This document shows, one piece after another, positions 1 through 10,190 of a stretch of DNA of 64,000 nucleotides (positions are counted from its first letter, which is position 1; the number at the start of each line of letters is the position of its first letter). Source of the DNA: Hemileia vastatrix (Eukaryota > Basidiomycota > Pucciniomycetes > Pucciniales > Zaghouaniaceae); assembly GCA_030280995.1 (NCBI GenBank), contig JASXTE010000001.1:9085001-9149000 (forward strand), in the 5' to 3' direction. The position numbers and the translations under genes were made by a program. The notes below the pieces were generated by a model. That model worked only from the letters and a program-made list of their open reading frames with translations, was not told the DNA's origin and did not search any database.

Positions 1-191
1 GGCACATCTTGCTGCAATATCTGAGCGCACAGACCCTTAATCCTTTTCCGCGCTTCCATTTCCTTTGTTCCTTGAAACACACAAATACATATTATATTTT
101 TACACTTCCTGCTGCGCTAACTCCCCTTTATTCTTCCTGGACTACATGCGCTGATTGGTCTAAATTCACGCTTCCTGCAAGGCATGTACCA
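1..191 (-). mobile_element. End of an unidentified LTR-like insertion, continuing outside the window
   Basis: Harbinger copy H3 stops matching its relative H1 abruptly at position 191/192. Read on the minus strand, the foreign sequence begins TGGTACATGC, and an LTR would begin with TG. The adjacent five bases (192-196, cagcg) would be one copy of a target duplication; the other copy would lie left of the window. No convincing protein is encoded here. It could be one LTR of a full element or a solo LTR. The LTR reading is inference from the TG terminus and the clean break in homology. Confidence 0.35.
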
Positions 192-502
192 CAGCGTTCA
201 GACATCTGTTAAAAAAAAGATCAATCCTTCCCTTGGTCTTAATCCGTAATACATTTGCCATTAAAAGATAGCCATTAACTTTTGATGCTGGGGGCTGTTC
301 TACTTTAGTTGAATACTCAGTACCAAAACAAGAATCATAGTTATATTTTGGTTTTCAGCCAGTTGATAAGAATGAGATGATCATCTTTTTTTAATTTAAC
401 GGTCTTAGATTTCTTGGCTGAGCGGGGGAAAGAGGGAGTAGTGGGATTTGAAGAACAATTTGGTGATGGCTGCCTTTGAGAAGATCTAGGACGACGAGGA
501 AT
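192..502 (-). pseudogene. SANT-like DNA-binding protein fragment (H3)
   Basis: This is the N-terminal part of the Harbinger accessory protein, homologous to residues 1 to ~98 of the H1 copy. It covers the low-complexity Ser/Pro leader, the KKDDHLILINWL block and the following SNYDSCFGTE-type segment. The normal ATG is ATT at 500-502, and the frame decays near its end. The coding sequence then runs into the unrelated insertion at 191. It is a dead fragment. Its value is as a third witness for aligning H1 and H2. Confidence 0.7.
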
Positions 503-870
503 GTTAAAATATAAATGAAGATGAAAAGTAGCAGAAACAAGCAGATGAGATGGTGAGGTGTTCTGAGTGGATAGAATGGACAGGATGGGATGAGAATGTG
601 AGTGTGCAGAAAGGTAGAAGCCATATCCAGAGAGTAGTCCAAGATTTGGTTATGGCAGAAATTAAGTCAAGATGTGGTTATTACAGAAAGTTGTCCAAGA
701 TGTGGTTATGAAAAATTGAGTAAAAAAATGTCAGATAAGAGGTGAACATTGACACGTAAAGTGTCTAATAACACAATTATTAGCAAGAATAATTGCGGAA
801 GATAATTGGGGTATGCAGATTATTTTCTGCAATTAATTTAATTGCGGATCGGTCAACATTGATACCCCTT
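192..870 (-). mobile_element. PIF/Harbinger-like element H3, 5' end only
   Basis: The reverse complement of this stretch aligns with the first ~700 bp of element H1 (17047 onward): terminal repeat, leader with 'accacatcttgga' repeats, and the start of the SANT-like gene. The element terminus is at 870 (minus-strand start AAGGGGTATC) and is followed by AAT. That AAT belongs to the interrupted Ty3 sequence of element C: intact element B reads caatatataaaaaac at the same point, so the insertion site is confirmed by an empty relative. The rest of H3 is lost beyond 192. Confidence 0.85.
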
Positions 871-1824
871 AATATATAAAAAACTACCAATTAATTTTTT
901 CACCACTGCCCACACTGATAAAGAAATCAGAAGCTTTCAGTTGAAACAATGAAAGAAAACATGCTTTTGATAAGTTGAAAGGATTTTTGATGACAGCCCC
1001 CATCTTGGGATTACCAGATTACTAACTACCTTTTGTCTTGTATACTGATGCAAGTTTTATTGGTTTGGGTTCTGCTTTGCATTAATTACAACTTATTGAA
1101 AGAAAAATTTCAGAATTAATAATTTGCTATATTTCACGTACTCTAAGAAGTAGTGAATTAAAATATGGTGCTACTCAACTTGAGTGTTTGGAAGTAGTAT
1201 GGGCTTTTGAGAAGCTACATTTTTACCTTGAGGACCAAAATTTTGAGTTGATAAGTGACTGTAGTGCAGTTAAGTTACCCCTAAACATGAAAACTCCTAA
1301 TAGGCATATCTTGAGATGGAAATTAGCTGTACAAGAGTACAGAGACAGATGACTATTACATGTAGAGCAGGAACTTTACACTCAAATGTAGATCTGTTAT
1401 CTAGAGTACCTTCACCTTATAATGATGATAATACAGCTTATGTTCCTGAAACAGAGATTATTAAAATATATGGGATTTATATTGTAGATCTTGAGGATGA
1501 ATTTATGAAATCAATTCTTCATAATTATGCATCAGATTCTGACTTGAGTAAACTTAATACAATATTGAATGATCCATCTAATGCTTCAATGAGTGTTTTA
1601 ATAAAAACATTGCAACTGAAATATAGGGAAGCATAAGAGAAAGGTAAATTTTCCATTCAAGATGGTTTTATATATTATAGAAAAAAATTAAGTAATGTTA
1701 TTGTAATTCACCCTTTAATGAAGCTGTTAATGCTATATATAGGTCATGATGATATATTAGCAGGTCATTTTAAGTTCCACAAAGCATTAATTAGAGTAAA
1801 TTAAACAGCTTGGAGGATTAACAT
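871..1824 (+). pseudogene. Ty3 pol fragment: end of RT, RNase H, start of integrase (element C)
   Basis: The translation matches intact elements A and B through the region after RT ('kNYQSIAAP'), the RNase H start (LVLYTDASFIGLG-like, ~1035-1070), the block YGATQLECL (~1165-1190) and the RAGTLHSNVDLLSRVP stretch (~1365-1410). It breaks off in the integrase zinc-binding segment at the solo-LTR insertion. Stops are frequent, for example TAA at ~1634 and TGA at ~1351. The longest uninterrupted piece is 1316-1636. It cannot make enzyme and is useful only as a dated relic. Confidence 0.85.
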
Positions 1825-2893
1825 TGTGGTTGTGCAACATTGGTGGAGCCCTTTGTTGGTCTTTTTGGAGTTGTTTTGATATGTCTTAAATGGCATTGTA
1901 TATATAATTGGGTGTTTTTTTAGATTTGTTCAGCAAATATTGAAACTACGGGTATATGGGTACTACCATTGGATAGCCCAGGGTTCTCTCTATATTTTAT
2001 GTCACATTGACATTTTTCATATTTTAACTATTAATGGGTCATTTCTTCATTTTTCATTTCAAAAGATAGCTGTTTAATTTTTTTTTGTGTTTTACAGTCT
2101 AACCTTAAGTCTTAGGTTTAAGCTCTTAGTACCACTAGATTAAGCCAATTTAGCTCTATATTTTGTCACAATGTTGTTATAGCCTTATTTTGGGTTTTAA
2201 GGGTTTTAAGTAGTCGAAGTAGATTTTTCAAAGTTTTTTTGGGTATTTTTGGTGGTTTTTGGCGGTTTTCTGGCTTTAGGGTGGTCAGGCGGCCTCAGGA
2301 AGGCCTCCCAACATTGGACAGACCACCCGTCTCGGTTCTAGAAGGCTGGGAAGCATTTCTAGAGGGGTTTTATGCAATTTGGAAGTCAAGAGCGCCAAAT
2401 TTTCTTTTGAGCATGGGATTTTAGATAGTGAATAAGACAGTTTGGGGCAACCTTATTTATCATACAACCATTCAGAGGCAATATCCTTGTTCCTCACTCA
2501 GTTTTCACTGTTTTTTGTCCACAATTGGCTGTGTTTGTTGCAAGGTTAGTTCCTCATTTATCTCAACTTTGGCAACTGTTTTCTCTGGTGTAGCTTTGCA
2601 ACCTGCATCAAGTATTATTGCTGTTTCCTGTGCAACAAGTGCACAGTGTTTGTTTTTCTGTTGTGAATTTCACTGCATTGCAGGTTCTCTTTGGTCTGTG
2701 GTCTATTTAGGCTACTGTCTTGACTTGTAAAGCAGTCAAGAAGTGTTTTGGAAGGGGCATTGTAACAATCTCTGATTTGCTGTAGCAAATAAATCTCACC
2801 TGTTATTTCTCAAAGGGACAAGGGTTTTTCCCTCCAGTTTTACTCCAGCTCCCTTGGTCAAGGCCTATAGCTAGTATTATAGGATTTTTTACA
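1825..2893 (+). mobile_element. Solo LTR inserted in element C
   Basis: A 1069-bp block splits one integrase codon region: the sequence before it (attaacat) and after it (ttctgatgatg) are contiguous in elements A and B. It starts TGTGG and ends TTTTACA, contains an AATAAA-like signal near 2788 and encodes nothing recognisable. The flanking five bases are aacat on the left and aaaat or aaatt on the right, a near-match degraded by age. Its last ~100 bp (gggacaagggttttt ... cccttgg) resemble the end of the LTR-like repeats at 6499-7135 and 7619-8490, so these probably belong to one superfamily. Confidence 0.65.
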
Positions 2894-4103
2894 AAATTTC
2901 TGATGATGTTCAAAAACATTTTGAGACATGTGATTCTTGTTAGAAATCCAAAAGATTTATGGGAAAAAGAGCTGTTTTGTTACAAAAAATTGAGCAACCA
3001 AAAGCTCCATGGGGAATTATTAACATGGACCTTGTAACAGGTTTTCCAATAGCAGGGTATAAGAGCTATAATTCCTGCTGGGTAATTGTAGATAATTTTA
3101 AAAAAATGTGTAAATTTATTCCAACCCAAAAAGAGGTTTCTGTAAAGGACTTATCTTTTTATGGTGGACACTAATGTTAAATATAGCAGGCTTCCCCAAA
3201 GCAATAGTTTCAGAAAGAGATCCAAAATTTACTTCTGAGTTCTGGAAATCACTTATGGATGTTTCAGGTGTCAATTAAAACTTTCTACAGCATACCATCC
3301 ACAAACTGATGGTCTGGCAGAAAGAATGATAGAAACTTCAGAAGATATGATAAAAAGATATTGTGATTTTTTTCTTGACTCTAAAGACAATGACAAATTC
3401 ACTAATGATTGGGTAACCCTTACCCCTGGTTTAAAATTTGCATACAATAGTACAGCTCATTCTGTCACTGGCAACAAGCCATTTGAGTTATGGTTGGGTT
3501 AGGTACCTGATACCCCTTCTAAAACTCTTAATAAATTTCCAAGATTCAATATCCATCCAGGTAAAAAATCTTTTCTTCAAATGCAACAATTATGCATGAA
3601 GAATGCTCAAGAATGTATTAATAAGGCATTTGAGTATGAGAAGAAAAGAAGGGATAAAGCCCATAAAGAGAAAGTGCTAAATGATGGTGATGAAGTCCTT
3701 ATTTTTATACTAAATTTCAATTTAAATGGTAATGTTAAATTGAAAGATCCATTCTTTAAACCATTTGTAGTAAAAAAATGGTTGGTAGAAATGATGTTGA
3801 AGTTATATTATATGCACCATATGATAGAAAAAATCCAGTGTTTCCTATTTCTCTTATAAAACCATACATTCTGTTGACACTGCTCTATTTCTAAGAAGAT
3901 CAGGAAGACATAAACAGAAACCTGAAGAAATAGTTGAAATAGCAGAAATTGAAAAGATACTTGAAAAGAGACACCTTACTAAAGAAAAGGGAATTAAGTA
4001 TCTATTAATGTTTAAAAATAAGTCAAGTTAATATGACCATTAAGTTCCTGAAAATTAAATCTCTGATCTTAATAAACTTTTGAAAAATTTTAAACCCAAA
4101 TAA
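2894..4103 (+). pseudogene. Ty3 pol fragment: integrase core and chromodomain (element C)
   Basis: Homologous to the C-terminal ~400 residues of the A and B polyproteins. It shows the integrase segment around 'GKRAVLLQKIEQPKAPW' (~2955-3010), the DRDPKFTSEF region with its first D region mutated (~3215-3240), the HPQTDGLAERM block (~3297-3328) and a degraded C-terminal chromodomain (IEKILEKRHLTKEKG-like, ~3945-3990), ending at TAA 4101-4103. Single-base indels near 3175, 3270 and 3775 shift the frame repeatedly. Non-functional. Confidence 0.85.
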
Positions 4104-4177
4104 TTCTGTAGTAAGCACAGTATATGTAATATAGAAATTGTTAAAATATTATTCTATCCACTCCTTACATATTAATT

Positions 4178-4377
4178 AGGGGGTATCAAAGTTGGAAATT
4201 TGTAATCATTTAAAAGGTCTTTCACAACACAAAAAGAAAGCCACAAACTTGAAATTAATTTTCAGTAAAAAGGTGTTTTGGGGGCACAATATGGCATATT
4301 TTAAAAAATAGTCATGGTTGATTTGGTGAAAAAAAGAGGTATTTTAAAAAGGAAGATGTCTAACTTTGATACCCCCT
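4178..4377. mobile_element. MITE M1 (Harbinger-related, 200 bp)
   Basis: Terminal inverted repeats are AGGGGGTATCAAAGTTGGAA on the left and the complement of ttagacatcttcc...ctaactttgataccccct on the right. It is flanked by ATT on both sides (4175-4177, 4378-4380). Element B, without the MITE, reads ttaattaaaat at the same place, so the ATT duplication is confirmed by an empty site. No coding capacity. It sits between the end of pol and the polypurine tract of element C. Confidence 0.9.
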
Positions 4378-4421
4378 ATTAAAATTTCTTAACATTTTTA
4401 TATTTTTTTTGGGTGAGGGAG

Positions 4422-5573
4422 TTTCAACCTAGGTATCCCCAGGATTAATTATTTCTTATGTTTAAAGTAAGATAACCTTAATTGAAATAAGCTTATAAGT
4501 TAAAATTATGGTTATAAAGCTTATATATATATTTATTACACTATGATATAACTTATCTGAATTTAAATAGTTTATTAATAGCCCCATAATACTTATTAAG
4601 GTGCTAATGTAGTCATTATATACTTATCTTAAGTGATATTAAGTAATTATAGACTTACATAAGCTTATATGTATGCATAAACCTCATATTCATTGAAATA
4701 TGCAGTTATACTATGTATATGTAGGTCTATATGTGGGTTTAACCCTCTAAATAGCCTATAAGATTTTTTCTGCTTGTTTTATGCTATAGGGACATATTCA
4801 ATTGACTCACCATGCCTACACAACCATATACACCTTTTTCAGGTGCATATATCCAGTTGGGACAACTTAATCTGCTTTCTTAATTGGCTTTTCACAGATT
4901 TATGGGTTGGGATGTGATTACTGGGTTCATTTGAATGCTTGGGGATGTTATTAGGGTCTTCAAAAGGTTATTGCTTTCCTTTATATGCTTTGTGTTTCAT
5001 TTTTTCCCTTTAAATGAGTTATTTTACCTGTTTCTTTATGGTATTCACTTTTTTCCGTTTTCTCTATTTATTGTGTGGGTGTATAATATCATTAATTGTG
5101 ATGGAGGGTCCTTACTGAATTTCTGGTTGTTGAAACTGCTTGAAGTGGATGCCATGGATAGGTGGTGAGCCCTCACAGTGCTTTAATTTTTGGGGATAGC
5201 ATTGACATCATCTGGATTGAAGGTCTGTGTGTTCCAGGATATTTTTGTAAAAGTAAAGGAGAATATGGCAATTTATTGGAAATCACTTACTCACTACTCA
5301 TCAAATAAACAATATTAAGCAATTATTAGCATATAAAAATATATCGAAAAGCCCTTATAAATAGATATTATCTTTATATTAGCTAAAACTATATTTTATT
5401 AACCTATTTTCCACCACTAGTCTGCACCAATCCAAATATTGTGAGTTGACAATTGAGCATAAAAGTTTTATTAGTCTTTTTCTGAGGTTTATTACATAAA
5501 GAATTGAATATTAAGTAGTAGGACCATTGATATTCACTATTAAATAATACTTAAGTACTATCATACACTGACA
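4422..5573 (+). repeat. 3' LTR of Ty3 element C
   Basis: About 1152 bp, aligning with the reverse complement of the B LTRs (1175-1177 bp). It starts TTTCAACCTAGG (from TGTCAGCCTA) after the polypurine tract and ends ...catacactgaca. It is clearly diverged from B, so this copy is old. Confidence 0.75.
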
Positions 5574-5999
5574 AGAGTTGTGAGTTGTTCAATAGGATGA
5601 CACAACCCACTGTCAAACATTCTGATTCCCCATTTTAATCTCAACCAGAGTATATATCAAGTTTAATTTTGGTTTTTTGGTGAGATGTTTAAGCTCTTTT
5701 CTTTTGTACCATGCAGGTATCTAAGTAGATTAATTAGGGTATTCCAATGCTCCTTTTGAGGACACTTGACAAACCTTGATTAAAGGTTTAAAGAATAAGA
5801 AATATCTGCTCTGGTGCTGGTAATTATATAGCTTAAAAATCCAGTTTTTGAGAGGTATTATTTTGGTGTGATGGGTAGATGTGATTTATATAATGTGGGA
5901 GAGGTGTTTTCTTGGGATATATGGACTCTTTGGTATTTGAAAGGACTTTGTCAATGATATTTGTTTTATTCAGAAGAAAACTGTTTTCAGTGTGGAAGA
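5574..5999. other. Unassigned AT-rich sequence
   Basis: Between the LTR of element C and the inverted-repeat block I see no gene, RNA gene or clear element. A weak local inverted repeat (gagttgtgagttgttcaa) follows the LTR. Confidence 0.5.
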
Positions 6000-8490
6000 C
6001 TTTCACTTTCACACTGTGGCAGTCTAAAGTTTAGTATGAAACTTAAAATAATTTTAACTTAATATTGAGATGATTATTTTGGATATTGGATAGGCCAATC
6101 TAATTATGTATATATATATATATATTATAAAAAGAATGGATGGTTTTTTGGGAAAATGGGTGAAATAAACAAGTCAAGATGGAACATTTATTTAACAGTC
6201 AAGAATTGCAATTATAGGATTAAAAATGCTTGGAAATAAAATTCAGGAGTCTTAAGAACGTTTAAAATTTTTTGGTGAATTTTTAATATTTTTCTTCTAT
6301 TTTTACAATTTTATAAATTATTTTTGATTATTTTTGATTTTAGATATTTACTTAACTTTAATGATTTTTAACTCAGTGAATAGGGTTACACTGGCTACCA
6401 AAATTAAATGGGATGTTTTCCAGATGTAACCTCATTATCTTGAAATTTTGTAGATTTTTTTGGAAGTTTTAAGTTTCTATTTGACTCTTTAAGTCCATTG
6501 TAGAAAGACTCTTACAGTCACCTTGCTGTAAGCAGAATCCAAGGTTGTTGGATAAACCAAAAAAAACCCTGTCCCTTTAAGTAATTAAATATTTCTCAAT
6601 CAGCTAAGTTATATGCTCTTCTTAGTAAGGAAAGAAAAATAAACTTTTTGTTATTAATGGTGTTGAGATGTAAAATAAGTGTTCTTTATAATGAGGCTGA
6701 AAACACAACAGTGAAGCTGTATTTAGAAAATTTATTTTAATGATTGAAAAATATGTTTTTATGAAACTTTTATTTTTATAAGATTTAGTTGTTAAAATCT
6801 GATCCCTGATGATGAAAACTTTAAAATGTACCCTATAAGTTAATATTTATGATGATGAGTTAATTTATTATATTGTTATGTAAAAGTGTTATAATTTTAA
6901 GGGTATTATAATTTTATAATTTGTTATGAAAATAGTAAAAGATTGTTATTTATGTGTTGTTGTTGGTTGTCATATGATGATTTTTAAGATAAAATTTGTT
7001 GGATGTTCTCTAATTTCAAGTCTAAAGGCTCTATATGCATAGTATTTCATGTGCCCTACTCTCCCTAACCGGAAAATTCCAGAGCTTTTCCGGAGCCCAA
7101 CCAGAGATCACCGGAGTTTGTATGGAGCTCTTACAGACTTCCGGACTCAATTAGAAACTTTAAAATATCAATAAAAAATCTAGAAAAATTAAAGATGATA
7201 GAGCTACTTCTCATTTATTATCCATTTTAAATTTTGTAGCCTCCACAGCCCTATTTATCTAGTAAAAAAATTATCAAAGTTAAGCAAATTATAAAAAATC
7301 AAAAATATCAAAAATACTTTATAATATTATTAAAAATAGTAGAAAAATATAAAAAATTCAACAAAAACTATCAAAGTTTCTTGAGACTACTTAATTTAGT
7401 TTCAATGCACTTTTAAATCTATACTTGCATTTCCTGTCTATTAATTATTTTTTAAATCTTGACCCATAAAATTAACCCTTTTCAACCACTTTTAATACTC
7501 AATTTTCTTTAAAGAAACCATTTTAAAATTAGATTGGTTTTTTTAATCTCAATAACCATCTCCCAAAAATCATTTTATAATAAACTTCAGTGCCTTACTA
7601 AGCTTTAGATTGCCACACTGTATGAGCTTCAAGATACTACAGAAAAACTCTTTCAAACTCCAGACAGAATCCATAGGGAAAAATGGGGCACATCACTTGA
7701 CTATGCATATAAAGGCTGTAGACTCAAAATTAGTAAACATCTAAAATCTATCAGAAAATATAACAATGCATAATATCAATCAACCACCATCATATTAACA
7801 TAAGCACCACACAATATGGGGGGCGGACTTGCTAGCGAGTCCCCAACCTTGGACCCAAACTCACCACAGATTGAACACACATTGAGCTATTGATAAAGGA
7901 ACCATACAATCAGGGATGAACACCACTCAGCAGAGCAGTTTTAGGTGGGTGTTCAAGTAAAGTTCAGTATGGGTTCAGTATGAGTTCAGTCTGAGTTCCA
8001 TCTGAGTTCCATCTGAGTTCAGGTTGAGGACTTGCTAGCAAGTCCACCCCCTATATTGTGTAGTGAATATTTTACATTTTTTAATACCCTTATAATTATA
8101 ACATTTTTATATAACACTTCATAAAGTTTACTCAACAACTCATAAATATATACTTATAAGGCATCATTGGAAAGGTCTCACCTTCACAGACACTAATTTA
8201 TCACCTTTTCATTAAATAAAAACTTCATAAAACAGTATAAGTGTATCATTTAGATAACTTTTCTTAGTGTAACTTTATTGTTGTATTACTTTCTCCTAAA
8301 ATAAAAACACAGATTCAACATCTCTAAACAATTAATATCAATTGATCAACTTGTCATTTACTATCTAGAAGAAGCTTAATCTTAGTTAATTGTAAGATCT
8401 TATTTTATTTGAAGGGACAGGGTTTTCTTCTATTTACCCAACTCCCTTGGATTCTTCTTACAGAAAGGTGACTGTAAGAGTCTTTCTACA
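6000..8490. repeat. Interlaced inverted repeats (LTR-like block L and block Y)
   Basis: Two blocks each occur twice, in opposite orientation. Block Y is at 6000-6498 (minus) and 7136-7618 (plus). Block L is at 6499-7135 (minus) and 7619-8490 (plus). L has TG...CA ends (TGTAAGAGCT...TCTTTCTACA) and looks like an LTR of ~610-640 bp once the CACTA MITE inside the plus copy is removed. The order on the plus strand is Yrc, Lrc, Y, L. I found no target duplication around either L. Possible explanations are an inverted pair of small LTR elements or a rearranged array. No coding sequence is visible. Confidence 0.6.
7805..8065. mobile_element. CACTA-type MITE, copy 1
   Basis: The element starts CACCACACAATATGGGGGGC and ends with the complement of CACTACACAATATAGGGGG. 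Subterminal gggcggacttgctagc is repeated inverted at the far end. It is 261 bp and ~85-90% identical by eye to copy 2. Flanks are aag and aat, an imperfect 3-bp duplication. The CACTA terminus and 3-bp duplication are hallmarks of CACTA (EnSpm) transposons. There is a run of direct 'gagttcagt/gagttccat' repeats near 7960-8030. Confidence 0.75.
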
Positions 8491-8576
8491 AAAATGGTCT
8501 GGGTTTCTAGCCTTGTGATCCTTTTGATTATGCAGTCACTTGCATCAGAATTGTTTGACAGTATATGGAATTTTCT

Positions 8577-8949
8577 TTAGGATGTGGGAAGGTCTTTCAT
8601 TGTCAGGGCATATAATTCATTTCGGAAGGTGACTTTCTCAAGAGGTCTTATTAAATTGGCAGTTAGTATTTTTAATATGCTTGGTGATCTTCCAGTTGAA
8701 TTGAGTAGAAATTGCTTCTTACTTTTACATAAGTGGAATGTCTCACATATATTTTGACCTGGGGGCAGTTTGTTTGGAAGTGTGAGTTCCATCTTTATTA
8801 GCTAATAGATGTTGCGGTTGTCTCAGACAGGTGTGGCAAAATTTGCAGTACAAGTCATACAATATTTCTTTGTTGGAAGTTGGAGTTTCTGTTGAGTTTT
8901 TTAAATTTTTCACCATTTGGTTGATGTGCCTCAATTTTTCTTCAATCAC
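8577..8949 (-). pseudogene. Unrecognised degraded coding fragment
   Basis: Two overlapping minus-strand reading frames (8743-8949, then 8577-8792) together look like one frame-shifted protein fragment. The first has a charged helix (EEKLRHINQMVKNLKN) followed by a CxxC pair (CKFC). Upstream sequence beyond the CACTA MITE at 9186-9260 continues in a compatible frame (RAEEEVQTL), suggesting the MITE interrupted it. It might be a retroelement gag, but I do not recognise it and codon evidence is weak. Confidence 0.25.
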
Positions 8950-9185
8950 TGCGCAATAAGGGGGGCGGACTTGTTAGCAAGTCTGCAACCTTGGACTCAA
9001 ACTCACCACAGATTGAACACACATTGAGCTATTGAAAAAGGAACCATACAATCAGGGATGAACACCACTCAGCAGAAAAGTTTTAGGTGGGTCTTCAAGT
9101 AGAGTTCAGTATGAGTTCCATCTGAGTTCTGTCTGAGTTCAGTTTGGGGACTTTCTAGCAAGTCCACCCCCTATATTGCGTAGTG
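8947..9185. mobile_element. CACTA-type MITE, copy 2
   Basis: 239 bp. The left end is CACTGCGCAATAAGGGGGGC and the right end is the complement of CACTACGCAATATAGGGGG. Perfect 3-bp flanks AAT (8944-8946 and 9186-9188). Internal sequence is the same as copy 1. Non-coding. Confidence 0.8.
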
Positions 9186-9889
9186 AATACTCAGTATACC
9201 AAGGTTTGAACTTCTTCCTCTGCTCTTAATTGGAACACTGGGAGGGGTGTGGTAGAATTTTCGGAAGTGGAAATTGGAGGGTTGAGTGGCTTATGCAGGA
9301 GTGGGTCCCTTGTCTTTGGGGCTGGGGTATTTACTTGGTTTGATTCACTGGGATTGGGAGCTGGTATGTTCAGTATTCTTGATTATGACATTTTATGTAT
9401 AGAGTTATTATTGTTATTATTTCTTTTTTTGAGAGAGTGAGATAGAGAAAAAAGGAGAAGATAGAAAACAAAAAATAGAAGATGCTAGAAAAAGAAAAAG
9501 AAGAAAAAAACAAATGTGAGAAGGACAATAAAGAAATTAATTAAAGGCAAAAGATTTCAGGATTAAATGTGCTTCCATGATCACTCTTTTTTATCTGGCC
9601 AGGATTTCAACCTAATCATTGTTAAAGAAAAGAGTTTAACTGAAATAGTTGGAGAGGAGAGATAAAAAAATAAATTGAGGAAGAAGAAAAAATAGAAAAA
9701 TGGGAAAAAAATGAAGGACACCAAAAAAATGTAAACAGAAACACAATACAAAATGAGGAGACCTTTGGCAGAAAAGGCCTGGAAACTTGTTGGTGAATGA
9801 TTTATGAATAGAGGATGGAAAGAAGAGTGAAAGTAGAAAAAATTGGATATTTCTGCGCTTATAGGCCCATAACCTATTTATTAGGGGGT
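9186..9889. other. Unassigned sequence, purine-rich on the plus strand from ~9430
   Basis: Apart from ~75 bp that may continue the degraded fragment to the left, this holds a purine-rich stretch (gagaaaaaaggagaag-like) and no recognisable gene or element. Confidence 0.5.
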
Positions 9890-10190
9890 ATCAATGTTAA
9901 GGTATCCAAAATTAAATTAATTTCCAATAAAAATTATTATACCCCAATTATCTTCCACAATTATTTTTTCTAATAATTGAGTTATTAGACCTTTTACATG
10001 TCAATTTTCACCTCTTATCAGACATTTTTATCCTCAATTTTTCACGATCACATCTTGGGTAACTTTCTGGATGTGCCAGCCTCCCTGCCTTGCTGCACAC
10101 TCCCTTCCTGTATATTCATTCTATCCATTTGGAACCCCTCCTCATATCATCTTTTTTTTTCTTCTCCTTTTCATCTTCAAATATCTTAAC

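Larger units (their letters stand above)
871..5573 (+). mobile_element. Ty3/gypsy element C (chromovirus), old copy
   Basis: Decayed pol sequence (RT tail, RNase H, integrase, chromodomain) is followed by a purine tract (gggtgagggag, ending at 4421) and a 3' LTR related to that of element B. The 5' part lies left of the Harbinger insertion H3 and outside the window. Two further insertions interrupt it: a solo LTR at 1825-2893 and MITE M1 at 4178-4377. Many stops and frame breaks show it is older than A and B. The first base, 871, is the AAT target duplication of H3. Confidence 0.85.

Noticed and set aside
2428..2730. Cys/Ser-rich 100-codon frame
   Set aside because: It lies within the solo LTR 1825-2893, has no recognisable domain and is not supported by related repeats.
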